Below are positions 1 through 9,700 of a DNA stretch of 42,387 nt, piece by piece. The notes beneath the pieces were generated by a model. The model did not search any database. It saw only the letters and a program-made list of their open reading frames with translations, and had not been told where the DNA came from. The translations under genes and the position numbers were made by a program. Within the stretch, counting starts at the first letter, position 1; the number at the start of each line of letters is the position of its first letter. Origin of the DNA: a virus; IMG/VR virus record IMGVR_UViG_3300031399_000380, positions 1 to 42,387 of that record, one strand, 5' to 3'.

Positions 1-20
1 CAAGCGCGGAGGTCTCTGCC

Positions 21-1046
21 ATGAGCCATGCCGCCACCAACTGGGCCATCCAGCAGCGCGGGCTCAAGCCCACCACAAAGATCGTGCTGTGGCATCTCTG
101 CGACCGGTTCAACCCGGATTACGGCTGCTTTCCCTCGCAGGAGAGACTGGCGCATGACTGCGAGATCAGCCGCTCGACGCTGAACGAGCATCTCGGTCGG
201 TTGGAGGTGGCCGGCCTCCTGCGACGCGTGCCGCGCATTCATCCCGTCACGAAGCGGCAGATGCCCACGCGCTACATTCTGGGGTTCGAGCCGGGCATTG
301 CACCAGATGATCCGACCCCGTGTCCGAAAACCGGACGCGGCGATCAGGACCCCGGAGATCCTTTCCCGGAGGCCGAGGGCGGTGCGGACGAAACGATCGG
401 GGCGCCGGAGCCGTGTCCGGAAACAGGACACGGAATCGAGGCCGGAGCCGTGTCCGATTTTTCGGCTGACCCGTGTCCGGAAAACGCCCTGACCCGTGTC
501 CGGAATCCGGACACTAACCCTGTAAGGGAACCTTTAAGGGAACCAGTAAAGGAGGAGGAGGGCGCGCCGGAGCGCGAGGCGATCCTCGATGAGTTTTTTG
601 AAGACCTGCTGGGCGCGCTGGGCCTCGATCCAGGTGGCGCCTTGCCCGGCTGGTGGCAGGGCTGGCCCGCTCAGACGCATGTGCGCCGCTGGATCGACGA
701 TCTCGGGCTCTCGACGGATCGGATCATCGAGGTGGCCCTCCAGTCCCGGCACGACCACCCGGATCCGCCCGATGGGCCCAAGGCGCTGGACCGCGCCATG
801 CAGCGCGCCGCCCAGCGCGATGGGCAGGCCGCCCAATCCGGTGGCAGCAGTCGAAACTCCAAACGGCGAGGCAAGCGCGATACCGGCCCGCGGCCCAGCG
901 AGGACGAGCTGGCGGAGTTCTACGCCGATCTGGTGAACTCCGACCAGTTCCTTCCACCAAGCATGATCAGCAACGCCATGTGCGCCGCCATGCTGGCCCG
1001 CGGGCTGGTCACGCCAGAGCGCCTGCAGGCCAGGGGGGTGCAGTGA
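21..1046 (+). CDS. Winged-helix replication-initiator-like phage protein
   Basis: 341 aa, ATG preceded by GGAGG 7-8 bases upstream. Residues about 30-95 form a helix-turn-helix/winged-helix domain of the HTH_36 type (FPSQERLAHDCEISRSTLNE is the recognition part). The middle (about 98-180) is low in complexity, proline-rich and encoded by a cluster of DNA repeats; residues 195-341 look like a separate C-terminal domain ending in a short helical tail. This layout (N-terminal DNA binding, repeat-encoded linker, C-terminal partner-binding domain) matches phage replication initiators such as lambda O, and the gene sits in an early position before a methyltransferase. Initiator function is inferred from this layout; the family is often annotated only as helix-turn-helix protein. 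The stop overlaps the GTG of the next gene (GTGA), so translation is probably coupled. Confidence 0.75.
   Translation: MSHAATNWAIQQRGLKPTTKIVLWHLCDRFNPDYGCFPSQERLAHDCEISRSTLNEHLGRLEVAGLLRRVPRIHPVTKRQMPTRYILGFEPGIAPDDPTPCPKTGRGDQDPGDPFPEAEGGADETIGAPEPCPETGHGIEAGAVSDFSADPCPENALTRVRNPDTNPVREPLREPVKEEEGAPEREAILDEFFEDLLGALGLDPGGALPGWWQGWPAQTHVRRWIDDLGLSTDRIIEVALQSRHDHPDPPDGPKALDRAMQRAAQRDGQAAQSGGSSRNSKRRGKRDTGPRPSEDELAEFYADLVNSDQFLPPSMISNAMCAAMLARGLVTPERLQARGVQ
317..514. repeat. Iteron-like repeat cluster inside the initiator gene (candidate origin)
   Basis: Five copies of CCGTGTCCG lie at 318-326, 411-419, 448-456, 471-479 and 494-502. Two are halves of perfect palindromes: CCGTGTCC at 411-418 with GGACACGG at 426-433, and GTGTCCGGA at 496-504 with TCCGGACAC at 506-514 around a single central A. 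The copy at 318 is also a near-palindrome. They read through as repeated PCPxTGxG in the protein. Lambda places its iterons in the same place, inside gene O between the two domain-coding parts. Origin function is an inference. Confidence 0.6.
523..544. repeat. Direct repeat TAAGGGAACC x2 beside the iteron-like cluster
   Basis: TAAGGGAACC occurs at 523-532 and again at 535-544, starting 9 bases after the last palindrome of the repeat cluster. The stretch 515-560 is clearly richer in A and T/purines than its surroundings. In lambda the iterons are followed by an AT-rich melting region; this is the corresponding position, but the AT content here is modest. Confidence 0.45.
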
Positions 1047-2293
1047 ATGGCCTGGTGTCACGTCCCTGGCACGGACTGTCCCTCTGCGCAGGCGGCGGAG
1101 GCCTTGATCTGGGCCTCATGCTTTCCGAGCCCGGCTATCACACCCGATGCTTTGTCGAGTGGGAGGATTGGCCCCGAACTGTGCTCATCGCCGCCCAGCG
1201 CGCGGGCTACTTCGCCCCAGCCCCGATCTGGGACGATCTGCGCAGCTTCGACACCCGGCCCTTCCGCGGAGCCTTTGACGCCGTCCTCACCGGATATCCG
1301 TGCCAGCCGTTCAGCGCCGCGGGCAGACGCGGTGGGGCCGACGACCCCCGCCACCTCTGGCCCGACGTCGCCCGCGTCATCGCCGAGTGTCGCCCCGAAT
1401 GGGTCTTCGTCGAGAATGTCGCAGGCCATGTCAGCCTCGGGCTTGAAACCGTCCTGCGAGAGTTTTGGGAATTGGGCTACACGCCTGCGGCGGGTCTGTT
1501 CAGCGCGGCAGAAGTCGGCGCGCCGCACCAGCGGCTGCGGATCTTCATCCTGGCCCACACCGATGAGCCTGCATCCCGGCACGGCAAGCTACAATCCGGC
1601 CGGGAACAGCGACTTTACCCGCAAGGCGGAAGCGCTGGCGCTGGGCATCACCAACTGGTCGACACCGAAAGCGACGGATGGCGCGAAGGGCGGGCCGAGC
1701 CAGAGCTATGGCTCGGGCGGAACGCCACCCCTACCGGCGCAGGCGGCGCAATGGCAAACGCCGGTGGCGGACGACCAGATGGACAGGCTGCGCGGCAAGA
1801 TCAACAGCCGCGGCGAGCCGAAGCTGTCGGCGCAAGCGCTGCAATGGCCCACTCCGGCGGCGCAGAACTGGAAGGGCAGCAGCCCGGACAGCGTCACCCG
1901 TGCCGATGGCAAGTCCCGGATGGATATCCTGCATTACCGGGCGGAACAGGGATTCACCCACCCGGACCCGGCGACCATGCCGCATGGGCAGCGATCCTCG
2001 CCGCACGCCCCGATCTCGCGCCCGCTCTGGGCCTATCTGATTGCCTCGCATGGGCGGGTCGTCTCGCGGCGCATCCTGAAGGCCCGGGTACGGCGACGGC
2101 TCAATCCGATCTTCGTCGGATGGCTGATGGGCTGGCCCATCGGGCACGCGCTTTGCGCCTGCTCGGCAACGGCGTTCACCCGCTGGCAGCGGCACATGCG
2201 TGGCGCGCTCTTGCAGCTGCCCATGGCCTCCGGCCCGTGGATCTGGCGGCCGATGGACGGACCAGAGGGCCCAGCGCAGATGGATCTGTTTGA
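1043..2293 (+). CDS. C5-cytosine DNA methyltransferase (Dcm family), phage-type
   Basis: 416 aa starting at a GTG that overlaps the upstream stop (GTGA) behind a GGGGGG purine run. Transfers a methyl group from S-adenosylmethionine to C5 of cytosine in DNA. Motif I (SAM binding) is LCAGGGGLDLGL at about residues 14-25; motif IV has the catalytic cysteine, GYPCQPFS with C87; motif VI is VFVENV (E124-V126); motif VIII is QRLRIF at 163-168; motif X is LLGNGVHPLAA near 374. The region between motifs VIII and X (about 175-300) is low in complexity, with MANAGG- and MAHSGG-type repeats, and carries the target recognition part. Likely protects phage DNA from host restriction. The same DNA is open in a second, conserved-looking frame (see the next entry), so the C-terminal half of the product is less certain than the first 170 residues. 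Confidence 0.85.
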   Translation: MNGLVSRPWHGLSLCAGGGGLDLGLMLSEPGYHTRCFVEWEDWPRTVLIAAQRAGYFAPAPIWDDLRSFDTRPFRGAFDAVLTGYPCQPFSAAGRRGGADDPRHLWPDVARVIAECRPEWVFVENVAGHVSLGLETVLREFWELGYTPAAGLFSAAEVGAPHQRLRIFILAHTDEPASRHGKLQSGREQRLYPQGGSAGAGHHQLVDTESDGWREGRAEPELWLGRNATPTGAGGAMANAGGGRPDGQAARQDQQPRRAEAVGASAAMAHSGGAELEGQQPGQRHPCRWQVPDGYPALPGGTGIHPPGPGDHAAWAAILAARPDLAPALGLSDCLAWAGRLAAHPEGPGTATAQSDLRRMADGLAHRARALRLLGNGVHPLAAAHAWRALAAAHGLRPVDLAADGRTRGPSADGSV

Positions 2294-2309
2294 AGGAGTG
2301 CAGCCATGA
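1551..2309 (+). other. Second conserved-looking frame over the methyltransferase 3' half
   Basis: In the +1 frame relative to the methyltransferase the DNA is open from 1047 to a TGA at 2309. From 1551 on it reads like a known type of phage methyltransferase C-terminus: WPTP at 1551, WSTPKATDG at 1656, WQTPVADD at 1752, WPTPAAQN at 1845, then LNPIFVGWLMGWPIG from 2100 and an end in DLFEGVQP. The WxTP motifs are spaced 93-105 bases apart. The stop of this frame overlaps the ATG of the next gene (ATGA at 2306-2309), the same coupling used at nearly every junction in this phage, whereas the methyltransferase frame stops 13 bases earlier. Either this frame is translated (by a +1/-2 shift or a separate start) or it is an ancestral frame kept open. 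I see no obvious slippery site. Confidence 0.45.
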
Positions 2310-2959
2310 GCGTGCAGGGAAGGATCAGCCGCGCAGGTGGCGGACGGGTGAAACGCGCGCTGGGCGTGCAGGCGGCGCTGGAATGGGCGTTTCGGGTGGA
2401 AAAGGCGCAGCTGGAGTTGCCTCCGCCCCAAGACGTGTCGGAGGAAAGCTCGGGCTTCGGACTAGAATACGTCCTGATGCAACGCGCAGCACTGGGCTGC
2501 AAGGTTGACGGTGGCCAGTACAAGATGGGCAGCTACACCCATGCGGATGCAGAAGTGATCGCCGCAACCGTCGCCGGGATGCCCGACAGCCTCGGCGGCA
2601 AGCGCATGGCGATCCGTGTGGCCGAACTGGCGCGCGCGGGGATGACCCCCGACTGGATGCCCGGTGCTGTGCCCCGCTGCGTTCCAGTCGAAATCAAGCG
2701 CAATCGGCACGGGGACCACGCTGTGACGGAAGTCGTGGGCACCGTGCGGGTGCAGGTGCGCGGCAAGTGGCGGACCGTCGAGGTCCGTGCCTGTCCGGTC
2801 AGATTCTCCCCGGACTCAAGGCAGATCGAAGCTGCGCGACGCGCATATGACGACTGGTGGCAAGCGCTGGGCTGGATCCGCGATGGGTTGATCGACGGGG
2901 GCATGTTGCGCGAGATCGAGCTGACGGGGGCAATGCCGAAGGTTAGGCCGTGGGAGTAG
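2306..2959 (+). CDS. Hypothetical phage protein
   Basis: 217 aa. ATG at 2306 with AAGGAG 7-8 bases upstream and an ATGA overlap with the alternative methyltransferase frame. I do not recognise a domain. The protein is basic at its N-terminus, has no membrane segment or signal peptide, and ends in an aromatic-rich helix (YDDWWQALGWIRDGL at about 188-202). By position (after replication and methylase genes, before the late genes) it could be an early regulator or DNA-metabolism protein, but nothing in the sequence settles this. It is the last gene before the restriction-modification block, and its stop is followed by an AT-richer 146-bp gap. Confidence 0.7.
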   Translation: MSVQGRISRAGGGRVKRALGVQAALEWAFRVEKAQLELPPPQDVSEESSGFGLEYVLMQRAALGCKVDGGQYKMGSYTHADAEVIAATVAGMPDSLGGKRMAIRVAELARAGMTPDWMPGAVPRCVPVEIKRNRHGDHAVTEVVGTVRVQVRGKWRTVEVRACPVRFSPDSRQIEAARRAYDDWWQALGWIRDGLIDGGMLREIELTGAMPKVRPWE

Positions 2960-3105
2960 CTTTTCATACACATGTCGAGGAAGGTCTGTCGCATTTCAAA
3001 CGCCATTTCAGCAATCCAATGCTGCGACAGGTTGAAAAATATTGTTTGCTTTCGATGACCTCGTGATTTCTGTATCACCCGGAAAAACGTAGGGAAAAGC
3101 GCGGC

Positions 3106-5545
3106 ATGGCCATCAAGAAAAGCGACATCTACCGGTCCCTCTGGGAAAGCTGCGACCAGCTGCGCGGCGGCATGGATGCCTCGCTCTACAAGGATTACAT
3201 CCTCACGCTGCTCTTCGTGAAATACGTCTCGGACCGCGCAGGCCAGCCTGACGCGCTCATCGAGGTGCCGGCCGGGGCATCTTTCGCGGACATGAAAGCC
3301 CTGCGCGGGACCAAGAATATCGGGGAGGGTATCGACACGATCATCGCCAGCATCGCCGAGGAAAACGACCTGAGCGGTGTGATCGATCGGGCCTTCTTCA
3401 ACGACCCCGAGAAATTCGGGCGCGGCACTAAGATGATCAATACCCTGACCGCGCTGATCAACATATTCAGCCGGGAAGAACTGAACTTTTCCAGGAACCG
3501 TGCCGGTGGCGACGACATCTTGGGCGATGCCTTATTACTTGATGCGCAACTTCGCGACCGAGGCGGGCAAATCCAAGGGCCAGTTCTATACCCCGGCCGA
3601 GGTCTCCCGCGTCGTGGCGGCGGTGGCGGGGGTCAGCCGCGCGGCCAGCCCGAAACAGGCGGTTTATGATCCGACCTGCGGGTCCGGATCTCTGCTGCTC
3701 AAGGCCGCGGAATACGCCGATGTGCCCATATCGATCTTCGGGCAGGAGATGGATATCGCCACCCGCGGCCTCGCGCGGATGAACATGATCATGCACAACC
3801 GCGAAACCGCTGAGATTGCGCAGGGCGATGTGATCGCCGAGCCGCATTTCATGGCTGGCGACCAGACGCTCCAGACATTCGATTTCGTGGTGGCCAACCC
3901 GCCCTTCTCGGCCAAGGCTTGGGCCTCGGGCCTGACCGAGGATACGAAATGCGGGCGCTTCGATGATGGCGAGCCGCCCGCCAAGAATGGTGATTTCGCG
4001 TTCCTGCTGCACATACTCGCCTCGATGAAGGCCACAGGCTCCGGCGCGGTGATCCTGCCGCATGGCGTGTTGTTCCGCGGCAATGCTGAATCCCGCCTGC
4101 GCGAGAAGATCCTCAAGCGCGGCTACATAAAGGGCATTATCGGCCTGCCCCCGAACCTGTTCTATGGCACCGGCATTCCCGCCTCGATCATCGTGCTGGA
4201 CAAGTCGGCAGCCTGCGAAAATCGACCCGTCTTCATGATCGATGCCTCCAAGGCCTTCATCAAGGACGGCAACAAGAACCGCCTGCGGGCACGCGACATC
4301 CACAAGATCACGGACGCCTTTACCAAGGCGCTCGAAATCCCCGGATATTCGCGGCTTGTCCCCTTTGCCGAGATCGCCCGCAACGACTTCAACCTGAACA
4401 TCCCGCGCTACATCGACGGGTCCGACCCCGAAGATCTGCAGGACATCACGGCGCACCTGCATGGCGGCGTGCCGGAACGCGATATCGATGCGCTTGCTGA
4501 TTTCTGGGATGTCATGCCCACCCTGCGCGCCACGCTTTTCGGGCCAAACCCGCGCAGCGGTTACGCCGACCCGCTGGTTGCTCCCGAGGAGGTACGCACC
4601 ACCATCCGCAATCACCCCGATTTCGCGGCGTTCCGGGCGACCATCCAGACCATCCTCGACGGCTGGATCACTGCGAACACGCCTGCGTTGACCGGCATCG
4701 AGACAGGCGACCGCCCCAACCATCTGATCCACAGCATCGCCGAGGATATACTGGCTTGCTTCGCTGCCGCCCCGCTGATCGACAAATACGAGGCCTATCA
4801 GCGTCTGATGTCCTATTGGGTGGAAACCATGCAGGATGATGTGTTCATCATCGCGGGCGCAGGCTGGGGCGCGGCACGAGAGTTGCGCGAGGCGCGCAAG
4901 GAAACCGGCACGGACGGCAAGACCAAATGGCTGGAGGATGGTGATCTGACGGTGAACAAGGTGCGCCTTGTGGCCGATGTCATCCCGCCCGCATTGATCA
5001 CCGCACGGTTCTTTCCGGATCTGCAAGAAGAGATCGACACCGCCAAGGCACGGGCCGAGGAACTGGGCCGCGAGATCGAGGAACTGAGCGAGGAGCACGG
5101 AGCCGAGGGCGGACTGCTGGAATTGGCCCTGACCGATGCCGGCAAACTGACCGCCGCATCGGTCAAGGCGCGCGACAAATCAGACGAGGCGGATGCCGAG
5201 GAACGCCCGCTGCTGAAACAGGCCGCCAAGCTGATCGCGGCCGAGGCGGCAGCGAAGAAAGCTGCGAAAGAGGCCGAGGCGCGACTGACCGAGGCGGTGC
5301 TGAAAAAATATCCCGAGCTGACCGAAGACGAGATCCGCGCGCTTGTGGTGCAGGACAAATGGCTGGCTGACATCGCGGCGGCCATCGGGGCCGAGGTCGA
5401 GGCGCGGACCGAGGGGCTGACCGCCCGCGTGCGGGTGCTGACCGAACGCTATGGCCAGACCCTACCGCAAATCATGGAGAATCTGGAGGCGCTGGAGGCG
5501 CGGGTGGCCGGGCATCTGGCGGCGATGGGGGTAGCGCATGAGTAA
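3106..5545 (+). pseudogene. hsdM: Type I restriction-modification system methyltransferase subunit HsdM, frameshifted
   Basis: HsdM normally forms an M2S complex with HsdS and methylates adenine N6 in the target. The first frame (3106 on) gives the HsdM N-terminal helical domain up to DDILGDA; the second frame (open to 5545) continues with YYLMRNFATEAGKSKGQFYT. The family usually reads DILGDAYEYLMR here, so about two bases are missing near 3531-3536. The second frame holds motif I (DPTCGSG, about 3668) and motif IV (NPPF, 3896), then an extended C-terminal coiled coil rich in Glu, Lys and Ala. Combined length would be about 813 residues, longer than typical HsdM because of that coiled coil. 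A GTG at 3500 could restart translation and give a 681-aa catalytic fragment, so a split but active protein is possible. The 146 bp upstream are AT-richer; I could not fix a promoter. Confidence 0.8.
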
Positions 5546-6689
5546 GAATATATTCCCACTTCGAAAGGTGAACGAAGTTTGTAAGGTCGTCCGCGGCGGA
5601 TCCCCGCGCCCTGCTGGTGATCAGCGATTCTTCGGTGGCTCATATATACCTTGGCTGACTGTGGCGGCGCTCACCAACGTGAGCGACTCTAACTTAACAA
5701 TAACCTCTGCGCTTGGTTTTCTCACTGAAGAAGGGTCCAAGCGGAGTCGGAGGTTAAGCACTGGCACAGTTATTATCTCGAACAGTGGAGCGACGCTGGG
5801 CGTCGCAAAGATCCTTGGTTTCGATTGCTGCGCGAACGACGGAATAGCTGCACTCGATGGCGTTTCTGGAGTTTCCCCAGAGTATTTTTGCTACTGGCTG
5901 AACACTCAAACGGAGGTACTCAGGACGAGAACTGCAACTGGGAATGGGCAGCCCAACCTCAACACAACGATGATCAGTAACCTTTCATTTCCCTGCCCCC
6001 CGGTTCACGAACAAAAGGCCATCGCCGCCGCGCTGTCGGATGCGGATGGGGTGGTGGCCGGGTTGGAGCGGGTGATCGCCAAGAAGCGCCTGATCAAGCA
6101 GGGCGCGATGCAAGACCTGCTCACCGCCCGCCGCCGCCTCCCGGGTTTCTCGAAGGAGTGGGAGGTGAAGACGTTGGGGGATGTTGCGCGAGTTACTACA
6201 GGCGGACGCAATAACCAAGATAAAGACCCTATGGGGGAATATCCGTTTTTTGTGCGGTCTGACACTGTAGAGAAAATTCGGAGCTATTCTTACGATTGCG
6301 AGGCGATCCTCGTCCCCGGTGAGGGCCGAATTGGTGAAATCTTCCATTACACAAATGGAAGGTTTGATGTTCACCAAAGAGTTTATTGCATCTCATCGTT
6401 CTCTGAAGAGATTAGCGGCCGGTTCATCTATTTCGTATTGCGCCAATTCTTTGGGGTGCACGCGATGATCAACACAGTAAAGGCGACAGTTGACTCGCTT
6501 CGGCGGCCAACTTTTACCGGTTTCGAATTTAAGTTCCCGCCTGCGCTGGACGAACAAACAGCCATCGCCGCTATCCTGTCTGACATGGATGCCGAAATCC
6601 AGACTCTCGAGTCTCGCCTCACCAAGGCGCGCGCCGTGAAGGAGGGGATGATGCAAAACCTTTTGACAGGGCGTGTCAGGCTGGTCTGA
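5538..6689 (+). CDS. hsdS: Type I restriction-modification specificity subunit HsdS
   Basis: 383 aa; ATG lies 8 bases inside the end of hsdM, so the two are translationally coupled. HsdS chooses the bipartite DNA target for both methylation and restriction. Two target recognition domains (about 1-160 and 205-340) are each followed by a helical conserved repeat: EQKAIAAALSDADGVVAGLE... ending in MQDLLTARRRL, and EQTAIAAILSDMDAEIQTLE... ending in MQNLLTGRVRL. These repeats form the antiparallel spacer that sets the gap in the target. Both recognition domains (about 5550-6000 and 6180-6540) are visibly richer in A and T than the flanking hsdM and hsdR and than the spacer repeats, as expected if they were exchanged by recombination. 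Length is normal for the family. Confidence 0.93.
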   Translation: MSKNIFPLRKVNEVCKVVRGGSPRPAGDQRFFGGSYIPWLTVAALTNVSDSNLTITSALGFLTEEGSKRSRRLSTGTVIISNSGATLGVAKILGFDCCANDGIAALDGVSGVSPEYFCYWLNTQTEVLRTRTATGNGQPNLNTTMISNLSFPCPPVHEQKAIAAALSDADGVVAGLERVIAKKRLIKQGAMQDLLTARRRLPGFSKEWEVKTLGDVARVTTGGRNNQDKDPMGEYPFFVRSDTVEKIRSYSYDCEAILVPGEGRIGEIFHYTNGRFDVHQRVYCISSFSEEISGRFIYFVLRQFFGVHAMINTVKATVDSLRRPTFTGFEFKFPPALDEQTAIAAILSDMDAEIQTLESRLTKARAVKEGMMQNLLTGRVRLV

Positions 6690-6722
6690 CTGGGGCCATT
6701 CAGTTTCGAGGGGTATCCAGGG

Positions 6723-9700
6723 ATGCAGATCGGCGATCCGGAACGGGCCACACAAGACCGCATGATCGCCCAGATATGCGGCGATACCGCAGACGGCACC
6801 GGTGGCCTTGGCTGGCGATATCTCGGTGATTGGCAGAAACGCGCGGGCAATTCGAATATCGAAACCAGTCTGCTGCGCCCTTGGTTGATCGATCGCAGTT
6901 ACACGCCCGAGGTCGCAACCAAGGCCATCGCCGAACTGCAACGCGTCGCCCGCATAGATGGCGACAAGCTTTACGAGGCGAACCGCGCTACCTACGAGAT
7001 GCTGCGCTATGGTGTCCAGGTCACGCCCGGCCCCGGCGAGGCACCTGTGACCGTGCGCTTTGTCGATTGGGACACCCCGGACGCCAATGATCTGGGCGTC
7101 GCCGAAGAGGTGGCGGTCAAATCCAAAAACCCCAAGGCCTATAACAAGCGTCCCGATCTGGTGCTGTATGTGAACGGGATCGCCATGGGGGTGGTGGAGC
7201 TGAAGAAATCCACCGTTGAGGTGGGGGAAGGTATCCGCCAGACGCTCGACAACCAGCGGTCGGAATTCATCCGGCATTTCTTCACGACCGCACAGATCAC
7301 CTTCGCGGGGAATGAAATCCAGGGACTGCGCTATGCCGCGATCCAGACGCCGCAACCCTACTGGCTGGCCTGGAAGGAAGACAGCAGCATCACCGCGCCC
7401 CTGGAACGCGATGTGGCGCATATGCTGACCCCGGCGCGGTTTCTGGAGATCATCAACGATTTCACCCTCTACGACGCCGGCATCAAGAAGATTGCCCGCC
7501 ACAACCAGTATTTCGCGGTAAAGGCGGCGCAGGACTCGGTCCGCGCGCGCAAGGGCGGGATCATCTGGCAAACCCAGGGTTCGGGAAAAAGCCTGATCAT
7601 GGTGATGCTGGCCCGCTGGATCCGCGAGGATCGCCCCGATGCGCGGATCCTGGTGGTGACCGATCGCAAGGAGCTGGACGAGCAGATCGAGGCGGTTTTC
7701 GGCAACACGGGCGACAAGGTGCGCCGCGCAAGATCGGGTGCTGATCTGCTGGCCGCACTGGCCGACCCGAAGGAACGGGTGGTGTCGTCCCTGGTGCATA
7801 AGTTCGGCCGCCGCGAAGAGGACGAGATGGGGAGCATGGTCGCCGAGATCCAGCGCGGTCAGGTTGGTGCCCCCGTGGGTGAATTCTTCGTCTTCATCGA
7901 CGAGGCGCACAGGACGCAATCGGGCAAGCTCGCCCGGGCCATGCGAATGATCCTGCCGGACGCGATTTTCATCGGTTTCACGGGAACGCCGCTGCTGAAG
8001 TCGGATAAACAAACCTCGCTCGAGACCTTCGGGCCATATATCGGCAAGCCCTATCGCTTCAACGAGGCGGTCGAGGACGAGGTGGTGCTCGATCTGCGCT
8101 ACGAGGCGCGCGACATCGATCAGCGGATAGGCTCCCCCAAGAAGATCGACGAGTGGTTCGAGGCCAAGACCAAGGGGCTTACCCCGGTCGCGAAGGCGAC
8201 CCTGAAACAACGCTGGGGCACCCTGCAGCGTGTCTTGTCATCGAAGGACCGGCTGGAACAGATCGCCAATGACATCATCATGGACATGGAGATGAAGCCG
8301 CGCCTGAAATCGGGTCGCGGCAACGCCATGCTGGTGGCGGGTTCGATCCCTGAGGCTTGCCGGTTCTTCGAGATATTCAGGAATTCCGGGTCAGAGCTTA
8401 CCAAGAAATGTGCGATCGTCACGTCCTACACGCGCAACGCCTCGGAACTGACCGGCGAAGAGGCGGGGATGGGCGAGACGGACAAGCAGTACGTGTATCG
8501 CGTCTATGACCGCCTGATGACCGATCTCGGCACGGATGAAGAGGCGTATGAAGCAGACGCCCTGCGTAAGTTCCGCAAGGAACCTGCGCAGATGAAGCTC
8601 CTGATCGTCGTCAGCCGGTTGCTGACCGGGTTCGACGCGCCGACCGCGACGTATATCTACATCGACAAGCAGATGCGCGATCATGGGTTGTTCCAGGCCA
8701 TATGCCGGGTGAACCGGCTGGACGGTGAGGACAAGGATTTCGGATACGTCGTCGACTACAAGGATTTGTTCAAGAACATCGAAGCGGCTGTGGACGACTA
8801 CACCTCCGAGGCGTTCGATGCGTTCGATGCGGAGGACGTTGAGGGGCTGATCTCGAACCGAGCCGAAAAAGCCAGCAGCGACCTGACGACAGCACGAGAT
8901 GCCTGGTTCGGGCTGCTCGATCCGGTAGAGCAGCCAAAGGGAGATGATCAGATCCTCGCGTATTTCTCCAGCCCGCATGGTTGGGACGCTGATCCCGATG
9001 CCGAGGAGAAGGCGCGGCGCCGCCAAGCGCTGTACAAGCTTGCCGGCGCCTATGCGCGAGCCTTTGCGGCTGTTGCGGAGGATCCGGCCGCCAGTGGCGT
9101 GAATGATTTGCAGCTGACGCAATATCGAGGTGAAGTCGAGCATGCCATGTCCTTGCGGGATGCAGTGCGGCTGCACAGTGGTGACGCGGTCGACATGAAG
9201 CAGTTCGAGCCGGCAATGCGGTATCTGATTGACAGCTACGTCAAGGCCGAGACGTCCGAGGTGATATCGCATCTGGATGACATCAGCCTGATCGATCTGG
9301 TGGCAAGCAAGGGTGCCGCTGCGGAAGATGCGCTGCCAAAGTCGCTCAAGAACAAGCGCGAAAACGTTGCCGAAGCCATCGAGAACAACGTCCGCCGGCT
9401 GATTATCGACGAAAGCCCCGTGAACCCGAAGTTCTATGAGCGCATGTCAGAATTGCTGACAGACCTTGTTCAAAAGCGCCGCGACGATGCAATCGCTTAT
9501 GCAGAATACCTCGAGAAGATCGCCGATCTCGTCCGATCGGTGAAGGCGGGTCATGGTGGAGAGTATCCGTCATCGCTAGCGAGTTCAGGGAAGAAGGCGC
9601 TCTACGACAACCTGGATCAGGACGAGGAAAAAACTTTGTCCATAGATCAAGCAGTACGTGAAACCGCGCAGACCGGATGGCGCGGCAACAAAATGAAGGA

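Noticed and set aside
3467-5098. Long open frame on the minus strand opposite hsdM
   Set aside because: It is the antisense shadow of a GC-rich gene with clear HsdM motifs; it has no recognisable motif or ribosome site.
6393-8210. Long minus-strand frame opposite hsdS/hsdR
   Set aside because: Shadow of hsdR; the plus strand shows all helicase and nuclease motifs.
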